A stretch of 64,000 nucleotides of DNA, from positions 1 through 64,000 of the forward strand of contig JAEOTP010000071.1 of assembly GCA_016839765.1 (NCBI GenBank), written 5' to 3'. This DNA comes from Promethearchaeota archaeon (GTDB taxonomy: Archaea; Asgardarchaeota; Lokiarchaeia; Sigyniarchaeales; SOKP01). The position numbers and the translations under genes were made by a program. Within the stretch, counting starts at the first letter, position 1, and every line of letters starts with the position of its first letter. Shown one piece after another: positions 35,367 to 44,600 of the stretch. The notes under the pieces are model-generated. The model had not been told where the DNA came from and did not search any database. It saw only the letters and a list, made by a program, of their open reading frames with translations.

Positions 35367-35633
35367 TTATGAGCTAACTAATTGAAAGAGAATCGAGGCA
35401 TGCGGAATGTAAAATTGATCTCCTTTCTTGATTACAACAGTATGGAAGTATTCTGCTAAACCAAGGAATCCGCGAATTACTGATTCATCTTCTTCAAATT
35501 TGAAAACAACTTTAGCGATAGCGGCACTTGTACCAAAAGTAACTTTATCATAAACACGTTCATCTATTAATGGAATTTTAAGTTCATTTACAATCTCATA
35601 GACCCGCTTAATAAAAAGTTCACGCTTAGGAAT
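35367..35633 (-). CDS. Small unrecognised protein with ATT start or +1 frameshift
   Basis: An open frame of 88 codons with protein-like composition (KRELFIKRVYEIVNELKI..., ending LFQLVSS) has no ATG, GTG or TTG near its beginning. On the minus strand GGTGATG (35638-35644) is followed by 4 nt and ATTCCTAAG; ATT (35631-35633) lies 5 nt after the Shine-Dalgarno-like GGTGAT. The alternative is initiation at the overlapping ATG (35638-35640), giving MDYS then TAA, with a +1 shift at TCC-TAA into the main frame. The same layout is found at 49683-49696. A sequencing indel or decayed start is also possible. No family recognised. Confidence 0.6.
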   Translation of the reverse strand: MPKRELFIKRVYEIVNELKIPLIDERVYDKVTFGTSAAIAKVVFKFEEDESVIRGFLGLAEYFHTVVIKKGDQFYIPHASILFQLVSS

Positions 35634-35637
35634 AATC

Positions 35638-35644
35638 CATCACC
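35638..35644 (-). promoter_or_regulatory. GGTGATG start-site element (copy C)
   Basis: GGTGATG, four nucleotides, then ATTCCTAAG: identical spacing and almost identical sequence to the element at 49683-49696 upstream of an unrelated gene. GGTGAT can pair with the archaeal anti-Shine-Dalgarno. Confidence 0.55.
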
Positions 35645-35646
35645 AC

Positions 35647-36048
35647 TTTTCGAAAAATCTCCTCAATGATTAAATTATATTGAATTATATTTTTTATTTT
35701 AATTTTGAATTTATTTCATTCGAATAATTTAAAAATTTCTAATGAAATATCGTATATAATATTATTAGATTTAGGATTTTTAATTGTTATTTTTTTTGGT
35801 TTAAGATTTTAGATTTAATTTAGGATTTCACAAATTAGAAAATATTGTCATTCTTAAAATTAAAGGTTAAAATAACCTTTATCATTATTTTTTTTTCATG
35901 GAATTTTAATGTATTTAGTTAAAAAATAGGGTATATTCACAAATTATAAAAAACATAAAAGCAAAAATATAAATTAATATAATTGAATTATCACTATAAA
36001 TATATAATATTCTACTTTTAAAAATAACTTAGAGGATTTGATTAAATC
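35647..36048. other. 402-bp AT-rich non-coding region before the proline-rich gene
   Basis: No protein-like frame was found. The middle (about 35760-35830) has imperfect short repeats built on GATTTAGGATTT. The right end holds a TATA-like element. A GAGGAG lies near 35670 on the minus strand, upstream of the small gene. Confidence 0.5.
35995..36008 (+). promoter_or_regulatory. TATA-box candidate for the proline-rich gene
   Basis: TATAAATATATAAT lies 40-54 bp before the TTG start of the proline-rich gene, leaving room for a short leader that contains AGAGGA (36031-36036). This is inferred from position and composition only. Confidence 0.35.
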
Positions 36049-36738
36049 TTGGTTTCAAAAGAACAAAAAAAGCTGGAACGCGTTATTAATTTTATGAAAA
36101 AGGGCTTGACTTCTTTATCAGATGATCTTGGGGAAACTGTTAAAGGGATTAATGATTTTATAAAATCTTTAAATAAAGCTATGAAAGATTTAAAAGAAGT
36201 AAAAGTTGAAGCTGAAGTTCAAACAGTTAGTACTTCCTCTAAAATAGTTGCAACGCCGGCTACTGGTAATGTTAAAACGGCTGCTGCGAGTACATTATTT
36301 AATTTATTAAGTGGAGGGAAAACACCAGTTCAAGCACCAACTACTGCTAGTGCTAGTCCTGGACTTCCTAAACCTCCTATAGCTGGAGCTCCAAAGGCTC
36401 CTCCTAGCGGTGGTGGTCCTCCAAAAGCACCACCAGGTGGCAGTCCTCCAACGCGTACTAATTTACCTCCAGCTCCAAAACTACCACCAGTATCAGGAAG
36501 TGGTGCTCCTCCTGTCGCTCCAAGTGGCGGGGTAGTAAAAGCACCAACATTTGCAAAACGAACCGGCCCCCCTGCAGCTCCTACCAGTGGCGGTCCACCA
36601 AGAGCTCCTGGAGCAGTGCCTCCCGTAGCACCAGCAGGATCAAGTGTCGCACCAAGAGCAGGAGGAGGTTTAAGTTCCTTAAGAGATGAGATGCTTGAAG
36701 AATTAAATCGTTTAAAGAAAATAATGAGAGGAGAATAA
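36049..36738 (+). CDS. Proline-rich protein with N-terminal helical domain, next to actin homologue
   Basis: 229 residues in three parts. Residues 1-58 are an amphipathic helical, coiled-coil-like region. Residues 93-203 are a Pro/Ala/Gly-rich linker with many PP and PPxAP units (GAPKAPPSGG, NLPPAPKLPPV, GPPAAPTSGG). Residues 207-227 form a short amphipathic helix (LRDEMLEELNRLKKIMRG). No known family, but the plan resembles eukaryotic WASP/VASP-type proteins in which poly-proline recruits profilin; Asgard profilins are known to interact with poly-proline. The actin homologue is one gene away on the same strand. Codon composition is GC-richer than neighbours because of Pro/Gly/Ala codons. Start TTG 36049; AGAGGA 12 nt before. 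Confidence 0.7.
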   Translation: MVSKEQKKLERVINFMKKGLTSLSDDLGETVKGINDFIKSLNKAMKDLKEVKVEAEVQTVSTSSKIVATPATGNVKTAAASTLFNLLSGGKTPVQAPTTASASPGLPKPPIAGAPKAPPSGGGPPKAPPGGSPPTRTNLPPAPKLPPVSGSGAPPVAPSGGVVKAPTFAKRTGPPAAPTSGGPPRAPGAVPPVAPAGSSVAPRAGGGLSSLRDEMLEELNRLKKIMRGE

Positions 36739-36836
36739 GCAAAATATAATTTTTCTTTTATGTAATAACTCCTATTTTTTATTGCTCTAATTATTTTCAG
36801 AAAGTTTTTTATTTCTATAAGAAGTGATTATAATAG

Positions 36837-37583
36837 ATGGAGAAAAAACATTATATCCTATGTGAAAATAAAATCCCTATTGTTGTTCCTAAAAGGTTAA
36901 TGGTTTTTGCGGGACATCCTGATGATGAAATCATATCATGTGGCGGGACGATACTTAAATATCAAGAATTAGGGTCTGAAATTATAATAGTAATTGCTAC
37001 CAGTGGTTTAGGAGGATATACTAAGAAATTAGACAAACCCAAGATTTTAGAACATCGTAAAAATGAGCTAAAATTAGTTGAAGATATAATAAAAGCTAAA
37101 ATAATTGATTTAAATTATTCAGATATTGAAATTAATAGGAAAAAGATATCCAAAATTACAAATTTAATACGAGATTGGCAACCACAAGTTATATTAATTC
37201 CTCATTTTTCGGATTTTCACCGTGTGCATCGTAATTTATCATTAATTACCCGTGAATCGATATATCATTGTTCAAGTGGAAAAGCGTATGGAGGTCATGA
37301 AAGAAGTTGGACTCCTTATGGAGTGTATTACTATGAATCTCCATCTTGTAAGTTTCAATATATTGATGCTTCAGTTTTTGTAATTGTCGATATAGAATAT
37401 TATTGGAATAGGAAGAAACAGATATTTAATCAAGTCTATGAATCGCAAAAAGAAGTACTCGAGCGGGTAATAGAATGGGCAGAAGACACAGCAATCTTAA
37501 GAGGGAATGAAATCAATTCGAAATATGGTGAAGCATATATTCCAATGACTGAATACACACCACTTAAAATCCTTTTGGTTTAG
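36837..37583 (+). CDS. PIG-L/LmbE-family deacetylase
   Basis: 248 residues with the zinc motif AGHPDDE (26-32) and the following SCGGTILKYQELGSEI, plus a later His in PHFSDFHRVHRN. The family removes N-acetyl groups from GlcNAc-type substrates (GlcNAc-PI, mycothiol or bacillithiol precursors, chitobiose). The substrate is unknown here. It lies between the proline-rich and actin genes with about 100-bp gaps; a functional link with them is not evident. Confidence 0.85.
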   Translation: MEKKHYILCENKIPIVVPKRLMVFAGHPDDEIISCGGTILKYQELGSEIIIVIATSGLGGYTKKLDKPKILEHRKNELKLVEDIIKAKIIDLNYSDIEINRKKISKITNLIRDWQPQVILIPHFSDFHRVHRNLSLITRESIYHCSSGKAYGGHERSWTPYGVYYYESPSCKFQYIDASVFVIVDIEYYWNRKKQIFNQVYESQKEVLERVIEWAEDTAILRGNEINSKYGEAYIPMTEYTPLKILLV

Positions 37584-37698
37584 ATTGCTAAAACTGAGGT
37601 ATATTTCACTGAAAATTTTATTAGTATAAAAATAAATAAATTAATTGATTATTAAATCAAAAGAATATGTAAACGAATTCCGATTCTAATTTGAAATT

Positions 37699-38814
37699 AT
37701 GGGAAATTTAACTGTTGTTCTCGATCTAGGATCCTTCGCCACAAAATGTGGTTTTGCTGGAGAAGATATGCCATCTCAGGTTTTTTTTACTATTGTTGGA
37801 ACTCCTAAATACCAACAAATCGATTTTGATTATGGAGGCGCAAAAACCGAGGAATTTTATGTAGGAGATGAAATCCAATCGTTAGGCCTCTTTAAAGTTC
37901 TTTATCCTATTGAAAAGGGAAGAATACAGGATTGGATATCGTTTGAAAAGATTATTGATTACATTTTTTACAACCTTCGAGTAGATCCAAGTTTAGTTAA
38001 TATTCTTTTCGCTGTCCATCCTTTATTTCCCCAGCAAGATTTAGCTCGATTATTTGAATTATTTTTAGAACACTATCAATGTATGGCATTTTATCCAGTA
38101 TTAGATTCAATGCTACCACTATACTCAGGAGGATTTCAGACAGGTTTGGTTGTAGAAATCGGTGATAGTCTTACTAGAATTGTACCAATTTATGAAGGGT
38201 ATAAGCTAGATCATGCAATTCGGATTTTAGAATTGGGTGGTAGAACCTTGACCAGATATATGGAAAAAATCCTAGGGGAGATTGGATTCTCTGCTGACTC
38301 ATCGATAAGACGAGAATTAGTTAGGGCACTGAAAGAAAAAGCATGCTTTGTATCCTTAGACTACAAGGAAGATCTTAAGCGTGTTGAGCAATATGAGAAG
38401 CCTTATTCATTACCTGATGGCTCTACTATTAAATTAAGTGGAGAACGATTTAAGGTTCCAGAACTTTTTTTTAATCCTTCTTTAGAACTTGAAGAAGACT
38501 CATTACCTAAAGCGATAATGGATGTAATAGAAGAATGTGATGTTGATATCCGTCCAGAATTATTAAATAATATATTTTTATCTGGAGGATCTTCAATGTT
38601 CCCTAATTTAAAGTCGCGAATTCATCAAGAGTTAGAATTAGAATTAGCAAAAAGAAAGAAAAAAGGTCAAATTATCAAAATCATTGCACCTAGAGAACGG
38701 GTTTTTTCTGTATGGGTTGGAGGGTCGATTTTATCTATGTTACCAGAGTTTCAAGATTTATGGGTTACAAGAACTAAATATTTTAATGAAGGTATCCCAG
38801 AAGACCTGTTATAA
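37699..38814 (+). CDS. Actin-family protein (divergent Asgard actin / Arp-like)
   Basis: 371 residues aligning along almost all of actin: LDLGSFATKCGFAGED (8-23), FYVGDEIQS, LYPIEKGRIQDW, VEIGDSLTRIVPIYEGY (152-168), LSGGSSMFPN (294-303) and FSVWVGGSILSML (336-348). Several catalytic or sensor positions differ: Gln137 of actin is Asp136, His161 is Arg160, Asp154 is Glu153 and His73 is Lys73. The D-loop is about three residues longer and lacks the hydrophobic tip. The last actin residues are altered (NEGIPEDLL). This is more divergent than the highly conserved lokiactins, so it is probably an Arp-like paralogue with changed nucleotide hydrolysis or polymerisation. Confidence 0.92.
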   Translation: MGNLTVVLDLGSFATKCGFAGEDMPSQVFFTIVGTPKYQQIDFDYGGAKTEEFYVGDEIQSLGLFKVLYPIEKGRIQDWISFEKIIDYIFYNLRVDPSLVNILFAVHPLFPQQDLARLFELFLEHYQCMAFYPVLDSMLPLYSGGFQTGLVVEIGDSLTRIVPIYEGYKLDHAIRILELGGRTLTRYMEKILGEIGFSADSSIRRELVRALKEKACFVSLDYKEDLKRVEQYEKPYSLPDGSTIKLSGERFKVPELFFNPSLELEEDSLPKAIMDVIEECDVDIRPELLNNIFLSGGSSMFPNLKSRIHQELELELAKRKKKGQIIKIIAPRERVFSVWVGGSILSMLPEFQDLWVTRTKYFNEGIPEDLL

Positions 38815-38946
38815 CTTTATTATGCTAAAAAATCTAAGTTTTTAACAAGTAACTTGTAAATATTACATGCATATTACACTTCATTAAAAATATTATTCCG
38901 ATATTATAGTATAAACATATTTCTTTTTTTTTTGGTGTAAAGAGCA

Positions 38947-39312
38947 ATGGAAGAATTTCAGAACAGTAATTATGATCAATCGAAAATGTTAAAAAAATAT
39001 TTTAAACCTGATTACTCAGGTTTGTTTAATAAAATCAAAAATATAAAGGTCCCTGTAAAAAATGAAATTTTAATAGGGTTATTAGACGGCAATTGGCATT
39101 CAGAACTGGATTTAATTCGAATAGCAAAACGTCAACAAAAGTACATGGGTGCTGTTACGTTAGGTATGATGATAAACTCATTAAACAACGTATTAAAGAA
39201 TGATTATGTTGAAAAAAGAATGATAGATGGGAAACTATATTATAAAATCAGTGATAATTACGTTGGATTAACACGTGCTGCGTTTAATAAATATAAATTT
39301 AAATTAGATTAA
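38947..39312 (+). CDS. Putative winged-helix protein
   Basis: 121 residues. Residues about 45-112 have the look of a winged helix: EILIGLLDGNWHSELDLIRIAKR, then a helix with VTLGMMINSLNNVL, and a wing-like YVEKRMIDGKLYYKISDNY. The first 40 residues are polar. No specific family is recognised. It follows the actin gene (132-bp gap) in the same direction and is convergent with the topoisomerase gene. ATG at 38947 with GGTG about 13 nt upstream. Confidence 0.6.
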   Translation: MEEFQNSNYDQSKMLKKYFKPDYSGLFNKIKNIKVPVKNEILIGLLDGNWHSELDLIRIAKRQQKYMGAVTLGMMINSLNNVLKNDYVEKRMIDGKLYYKISDNYVGLTRAAFNKYKFKLD

Positions 39313-39329
39313 TTGAATTTATCGAATTT

Positions 39330-41492
39330 TTATTTTTTAATACACTTATCATTTAAAATTTTGTAACCAACACATTTAGAGCAGAAACCTTTACCACTTC
39401 TCTCATTTAAGCCCTCATTCCAGCATTTAGGACATAAGTAATAGATAAATGGCTTGTTATATTTATGTAAAGTCACTTCGAAAATGTTAAATTCACATAA
39501 TAAACATACAGCATTTAATAATTCTAGTTTTCCATTTTTGGGTAAAGATAAATATTTTTTACAATTGTCATCTGAACAAACGAGAAATCGTTTTTTGGGA
39601 AGATTAACAAATTTCATAGGATAATTATTACAAAAGGGACAATTTGACTTTGTTAGAGGAAACTCTTTAGGAACTCGTAGATCTAACTTCTGTTTAAAAT
39701 TGTCTATATTTGAGATTATACTCTCTTTATTTGCCAGTAATTTGTCAAATAATACTAAAAAATCTCTTTTAATTTCATTAACCACATTCTGCCAACTAAT
39801 TTTTCCATCCTTAATATCTTCTAATTTTATTTCAACATCCTTGGTGAAACTTGGTTTTAAAAATGGTAACCATATCTTTATTAAATTTTCAATTAGAAAT
39901 TTTCCTAAATCGGTTATGAAATATCGATATCTCATCCGTTTAATTAATTTCCTAGTTTGAAGTATTCTGATTATTATGGGTCTTGTTGATTTTGTGCCTA
40001 GATGATTTTTTTCCATTAATTTAAGTATAGTTGTATCTGTATATCTAGGTGGAGGTTGAGTTTGTTTTTGATTGAATAGAATTTCCTTAATTGGTATTTG
40101 ATCGCCCAAAATTTGTATTTCTGTATCATATTTGGGTTTCAGAAACGGAGCAATTTCCAAGAAACCCTCAGAAATTAATAATACTATTTGAGCATTGAAT
40201 GGCTCATCCTTAATCAAAAGTTTTAGAAATTGTTTTGATTCAGTCGCTTCTTCACCAAATAAAGCAAGATAGTGCCTTGCTAGTAAATTGTATACTTTCT
40301 TCTGAAGATCATTCTCAAGTTTATCATCCACTAATTCTAAACTAACAAGAGGAGTAATTGGTGGATGATCACCTGCATCTTTTTTACCTCTAGTTGGCTT
40401 AATTCTATTATTCCTTAATAGCTTATCTGTATAGCAACCAAATGAGGAGTGATTTAGGAAATTGCTAATTAAGTCTTTATGGTTAAAATCTGGTTTATAA
40501 ACATCACTTTCTGTTCTAGGGTAAGATATTATTTTATTTAGATATAAGGAATTCATCGTGCTCATCGCAACATGAGCTGATAGCTTTAAATTTTTGGTTA
40601 ATAGAATTAGTGCCTTTGAAGTATTTAATGGGGTTGGTGGAGCTCTTTTAGTAAGCTTTTTAGCATGATCTATAATTTTAGCAATTTTTTCGTTTTTAAT
40701 TTTAAGATATATTTCTCTAGCTTTTTTCTCATACTGTTTTTTAAAAGGATTTAAATCATGTTGTGCCTTAAAATGACCTTTTTCATGTATTAGAACAGCT
40801 TCTATTGTGAAATAAGGCTCTGGCACAAAGGTAAGTATTTCTTGTTCTCTTAAATAAATTAAATATAAAAGCGATGTTTGCACCCTTCCAATTGAAGTGA
40901 ATTTAACTCTAAATCTATTTAATAAAGGACGAAGTGTGCTTGTAATTTCTCTTGTGGATGAAAAACCAATAATAGCATCAATTATAGAGCGTGCTTCTCC
41001 AGATTCACCCCAATTGTATTTAGGAGTAATTAAATTATTAAATTTTTGTAAAATTTCAGTTTTTTGAAGTGAGCTCAGCCATAGTTGAGATACTCTAATA
41101 TTTGGTTTTATTTGTTTTATATATGGTAATGCATCAAACAGTCCAATATTACAACCTTCTATATCTGCATCTGTGCCAATAATACAATGATTTGAAATTT
41201 TAGAGTACTCTTTTAATGCTTTAATATAAGGACCCGTAGAGCTTATCGGAACCTTTTTTATGGCATTTGGATTTGTAATAATTTCACGTGGATTAGTATT
41301 TACCCAACTTTTAAAACTCGGTGTATTTCGATATTCTAGAATATGACCTCTTAGTGGAATCACAAAAACATTTCTTGAAGGAACATGATAAATATTATAC
41401 TTTTTTGTTTTATTAATTGTTTTAACTGGTCCAAGAGCTTCCGCTATAGCTTCAGCTGCTTTTTTTTTCTCAGAAATTATTATAGTTGACAT
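39330..41492 (-). CDS. topA: DNA topoisomerase type IA (archaeal TopA/TopIII type)
   Basis: 720 residues. The Toprim acidic triad is Asp108-x-Asp110-x-Glu112 in GTDADIEG, the archaeal variant. The catalytic Tyr324 lies in ISYPRTES. A gate domain surrounds both, with SIGRVQTSLLYLI at about 200-212. The C-terminal 120 residues carry three Cys-rich putative zinc ribbons (CPFCNN, CLLCEF with CPKC, CSKC), in part degenerate. It relaxes negative supercoils by single-strand passage. No helicase domain, so not reverse gyrase. Confidence 0.9.
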   Translation of the reverse strand: MSTIIISEKKKAAEAIAEALGPVKTINKTKKYNIYHVPSRNVFVIPLRGHILEYRNTPSFKSWVNTNPREIITNPNAIKKVPISSTGPYIKALKEYSKISNHCIIGTDADIEGCNIGLFDALPYIKQIKPNIRVSQLWLSSLQKTEILQKFNNLITPKYNWGESGEARSIIDAIIGFSSTREITSTLRPLLNRFRVKFTSIGRVQTSLLYLIYLREQEILTFVPEPYFTIEAVLIHEKGHFKAQHDLNPFKKQYEKKAREIYLKIKNEKIAKIIDHAKKLTKRAPPTPLNTSKALILLTKNLKLSAHVAMSTMNSLYLNKIISYPRTESDVYKPDFNHKDLISNFLNHSSFGCYTDKLLRNNRIKPTRGKKDAGDHPPITPLVSLELVDDKLENDLQKKVYNLLARHYLALFGEEATESKQFLKLLIKDEPFNAQIVLLISEGFLEIAPFLKPKYDTEIQILGDQIPIKEILFNQKQTQPPPRYTDTTILKLMEKNHLGTKSTRPIIIRILQTRKLIKRMRYRYFITDLGKFLIENLIKIWLPFLKPSFTKDVEIKLEDIKDGKISWQNVVNEIKRDFLVLFDKLLANKESIISNIDNFKQKLDLRVPKEFPLTKSNCPFCNNYPMKFVNLPKKRFLVCSDDNCKKYLSLPKNGKLELLNAVCLLCEFNIFEVTLHKYNKPFIYYLCPKCWNEGLNERSGKGFCSKCVGYKILNDKCIKK

Positions 41493-41695
41493 TATAGCTA
41501 TTCTATATTACGCTTTTATTGTTTTAAAAAATTTGAAATAATTAATTTAAGTTTTGATACAATTCAGAATTTCTAATTATTTAAAAAGAAAAATTCCTTT
41601 ACTTAGTTTTAAAGAAATGAACCGTATTATTATATTTAATTATTAGTAGTAGAAGATGCATTCAGAGATCCTTTTAGGTATTGTAACCTAATAAT

Positions 41696-44600
41696 TTAAT
41701 TCTCCCTAAGTGGTAAATTAAAGAAAAACTCAGTTCCTTTGTTTAAACCTTCAGATTTGACCCAAATATTTCCACCGTGAGCTTCTATAATCCCCTTAGC
41801 AATATATAATCCTAATCCACTTCCTTTTTCGAAAGCAGAAAGGTTTTCAGAATACTGCCCAATGGAGACAAATTTTCCAAATAATTTTTCTATCTCCTTT
41901 TTAGTTAATCCTTTTCCGTAATCTTTTACTCTAAATAGAAAATTATTAGTTTGTTTTTCAGCGGAGATTTCTATTAAACCACCTTCATTAGAAAACTTAA
42001 TAGCGTTGGAAATAAGATTTGAAAAAACTTGATAAATTCTCAATGAATCCACATTTAATTTAAGAGATTTATCAAGGTTTAATTTTAATTTTAAATTTTT
42101 TTGATTAATTTGAAAATATAATTCTAACAGGGAATTTTCTACAATATCATGAATTTGTTCTTCAGTAAATTCTAAATCCATCTTTTTAGCATCTATTTTC
42201 ATAACATCCATCAAGCTATTGATGTAATCTTCAAGTCGACGGACATTACTTAGAGATCTCTCTAAATCCTCTTTAATCTCTTCTTTTAAATCTTTTTCTC
42301 TCATAAAGATAAGATCTATATATCCTCCTACAGAAATTAGGGGTGTTTTTAGTTCATGAGCAGCAATACTAATGAAATCAGTTTTTAACTTATCTAATTC
42401 TCTTAATTCGATATTTTGTTCCCTTAATATGCTCTCTGATTCAATTAACTTCTGTTCAGCAATCTTTTTATCAGTAATATCCAATATTATAATTTGTATA
42501 AATACCTTATTACCCAATTTAATAGTTGAAATTTCTGATTCAACCCATGCAATCGTTCCATCTTTCTTAAAAATCTGTATAGCTTGAGGTTTCATTTTTG
42601 GCATCATAAATTCTCCATCACTAATAAGATTTGTAATTCTACGTAATGCCAACTTAGTATCAGAGGGATAAACATCTAATAAATGAAGATAATTTTTACC
42701 AATTAAATCTTCTTTTGTATAACCGAATAAACTTGGTGTTGTAGAATTAACATCAATTATTATACCCTTTAAATCTAATAATACAATACCATAGGGGGAG
42801 TTTTCAAATAAATGTCTATATTTTTCCTCAGATTCTATTAATTTTTCTTCAGCAATTTTCTTGTCTGTGATATCTATGAATGTAGCTAACACAGCAGATT
42901 TCCCTTTATATTCTATTAACTGTGAATGCAACTCTATCCATTTAATTTCTTTTGAAGTTGTAATTATTCTACAATTATAATGAGATGGTAATTTAGATCC
43001 TTCATTCAATTTTGTTGTAAGGTGTTCAAATACAAGATATTGGTCCTCATCATGAATCTTTTGGAAGAACTCATTTTGAGTCCAATTATTTATTTCCTCA
43101 GAAGTATATCCCGTAATTTTAGATATAGCATCGTTAACGTATTTAATATATCTATCTTGTAGAATTACTATACCCATTGAAGACTGTTCAGTTATAGTCC
43201 TAAATTTTTCTTCTGATTCTCTTAATTCCTTAGTTCTTTCTAGAACAATTTGTTCAAGCTCTTTATTCAATTTTTTTAATTCTTCCTCTGATTGCTTCTT
43301 TTCTGTTATATCTCTTCCGATAATAATTCCTTTAGTCTTACCATCTAAGTCAGTAAATGCACTCCCTTTAACTTCTATCCAGATATAATTACCTTTTTTA
43401 TGACGTATTCGAAATTCTGATACGGCCTCACCTTTTTTAAGGCCTTCAATCAAAGTATTCAATGCTATTTTTTTCTCATCAGGATAAACAAGGCTTAACA
43501 CTGATGTACCAATTATTTCTTCTTTCTTATATCCTAATATATCAAAAAACGGTTGTTCATTGGCATATTCAAATTTTAAATTTTGATTTATTATTGAAAT
43601 CAGGTCATAAGCATTCTCAGAGATAAGCCGATATCTTTCTTCTGATTCTTTTAATTCTTGTTCTAAAAGATATTTATCAGTGATATTATGAATTATTCCA
43701 TAGAATCCAATCTTATTTCCTTCCGAATTATACTTTAAGTCTACAGAGGTCTCTAGGATGATGATTTCTCCATCTTTTCTTTTAAATTCGAATTGGAGAA
43801 ATTTCTGGCCTGTACCGGTTTCATATACTTGGTTGAATGCCTCAAATGCTTTATTCCTGTTTTTTTCATCAGCAAATTTTTTGTAACTACTTTCTAAAAT
43901 TTCGGTTTCATAATATCCAAAGATTTCACAAAAAGAATTATTGATAAAAATGAAATTTCCTCTTAAGTCAACCTCAAAATATCCTTCTTTAATATTCTCG
44001 AGTATACTTCGATACTTTAATTCTGATTGACTTAATTTTTGTTCAGAAATTATTCTATTACTGATATCGTTATAAGTAGATAGAAGTCCAATTACATTAC
44101 TTTCTAAATTATGTAGTGGGATTCTATTCACTTCAAACCATACTTTATTTCCATCTGGTAAAGCCCAGGATTCTACTGAATACTCACTTTTATTAGCTTT
44201 AATTGTATGACTTTCTCTTTCTTGAATATGGTTTAAATTATTTTTAGGCCATGGTAATTCTATGTCTCTCTTCCCAACAATGAAATTTGGATCTCTTAAT
44301 TTATTTAATAAAGCATAATTATTGTTACACCCTAAATAATTTAAGTCAATGTCCTTCCAGAAAATAAATTGTGGAATATTTTCAATTACTAAATCTAACA
44401 TTTCATACGTTTCTTGTATAGCTACTTTTGAACTCTTTGATTGTAATAACTTCCAGAATCTTATTTCTGGTAGAGTTCCAGTCATTTCTTTTAACTTTTT
44501 AGTACCTTTTATCCATTCATATTCAAGTTCTTTAAATTTTGAAATATCTTTTGAAATGAGAAAAATTTTAGCATTATAAGCTTTATCAAAAAATCTTTTT

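Noticed and set aside
35760-35830. Repetitive GATTTAGGATTT-like stretch suggestive of a repeat array.
   Set aside because: Units are irregular and A/T-driven; no consistent period or spacer pattern, so not a CRISPR or iteron array.
36666-36738. WH2-like motif at the C-terminus of the proline-rich protein (LRDEMLEELNRLKKI).
   Set aside because: Only the terminal LKK and helix amphipathicity resemble WH2; the R/L-I spacing of WH2 is not met. Treated as an amphipathic helix only.
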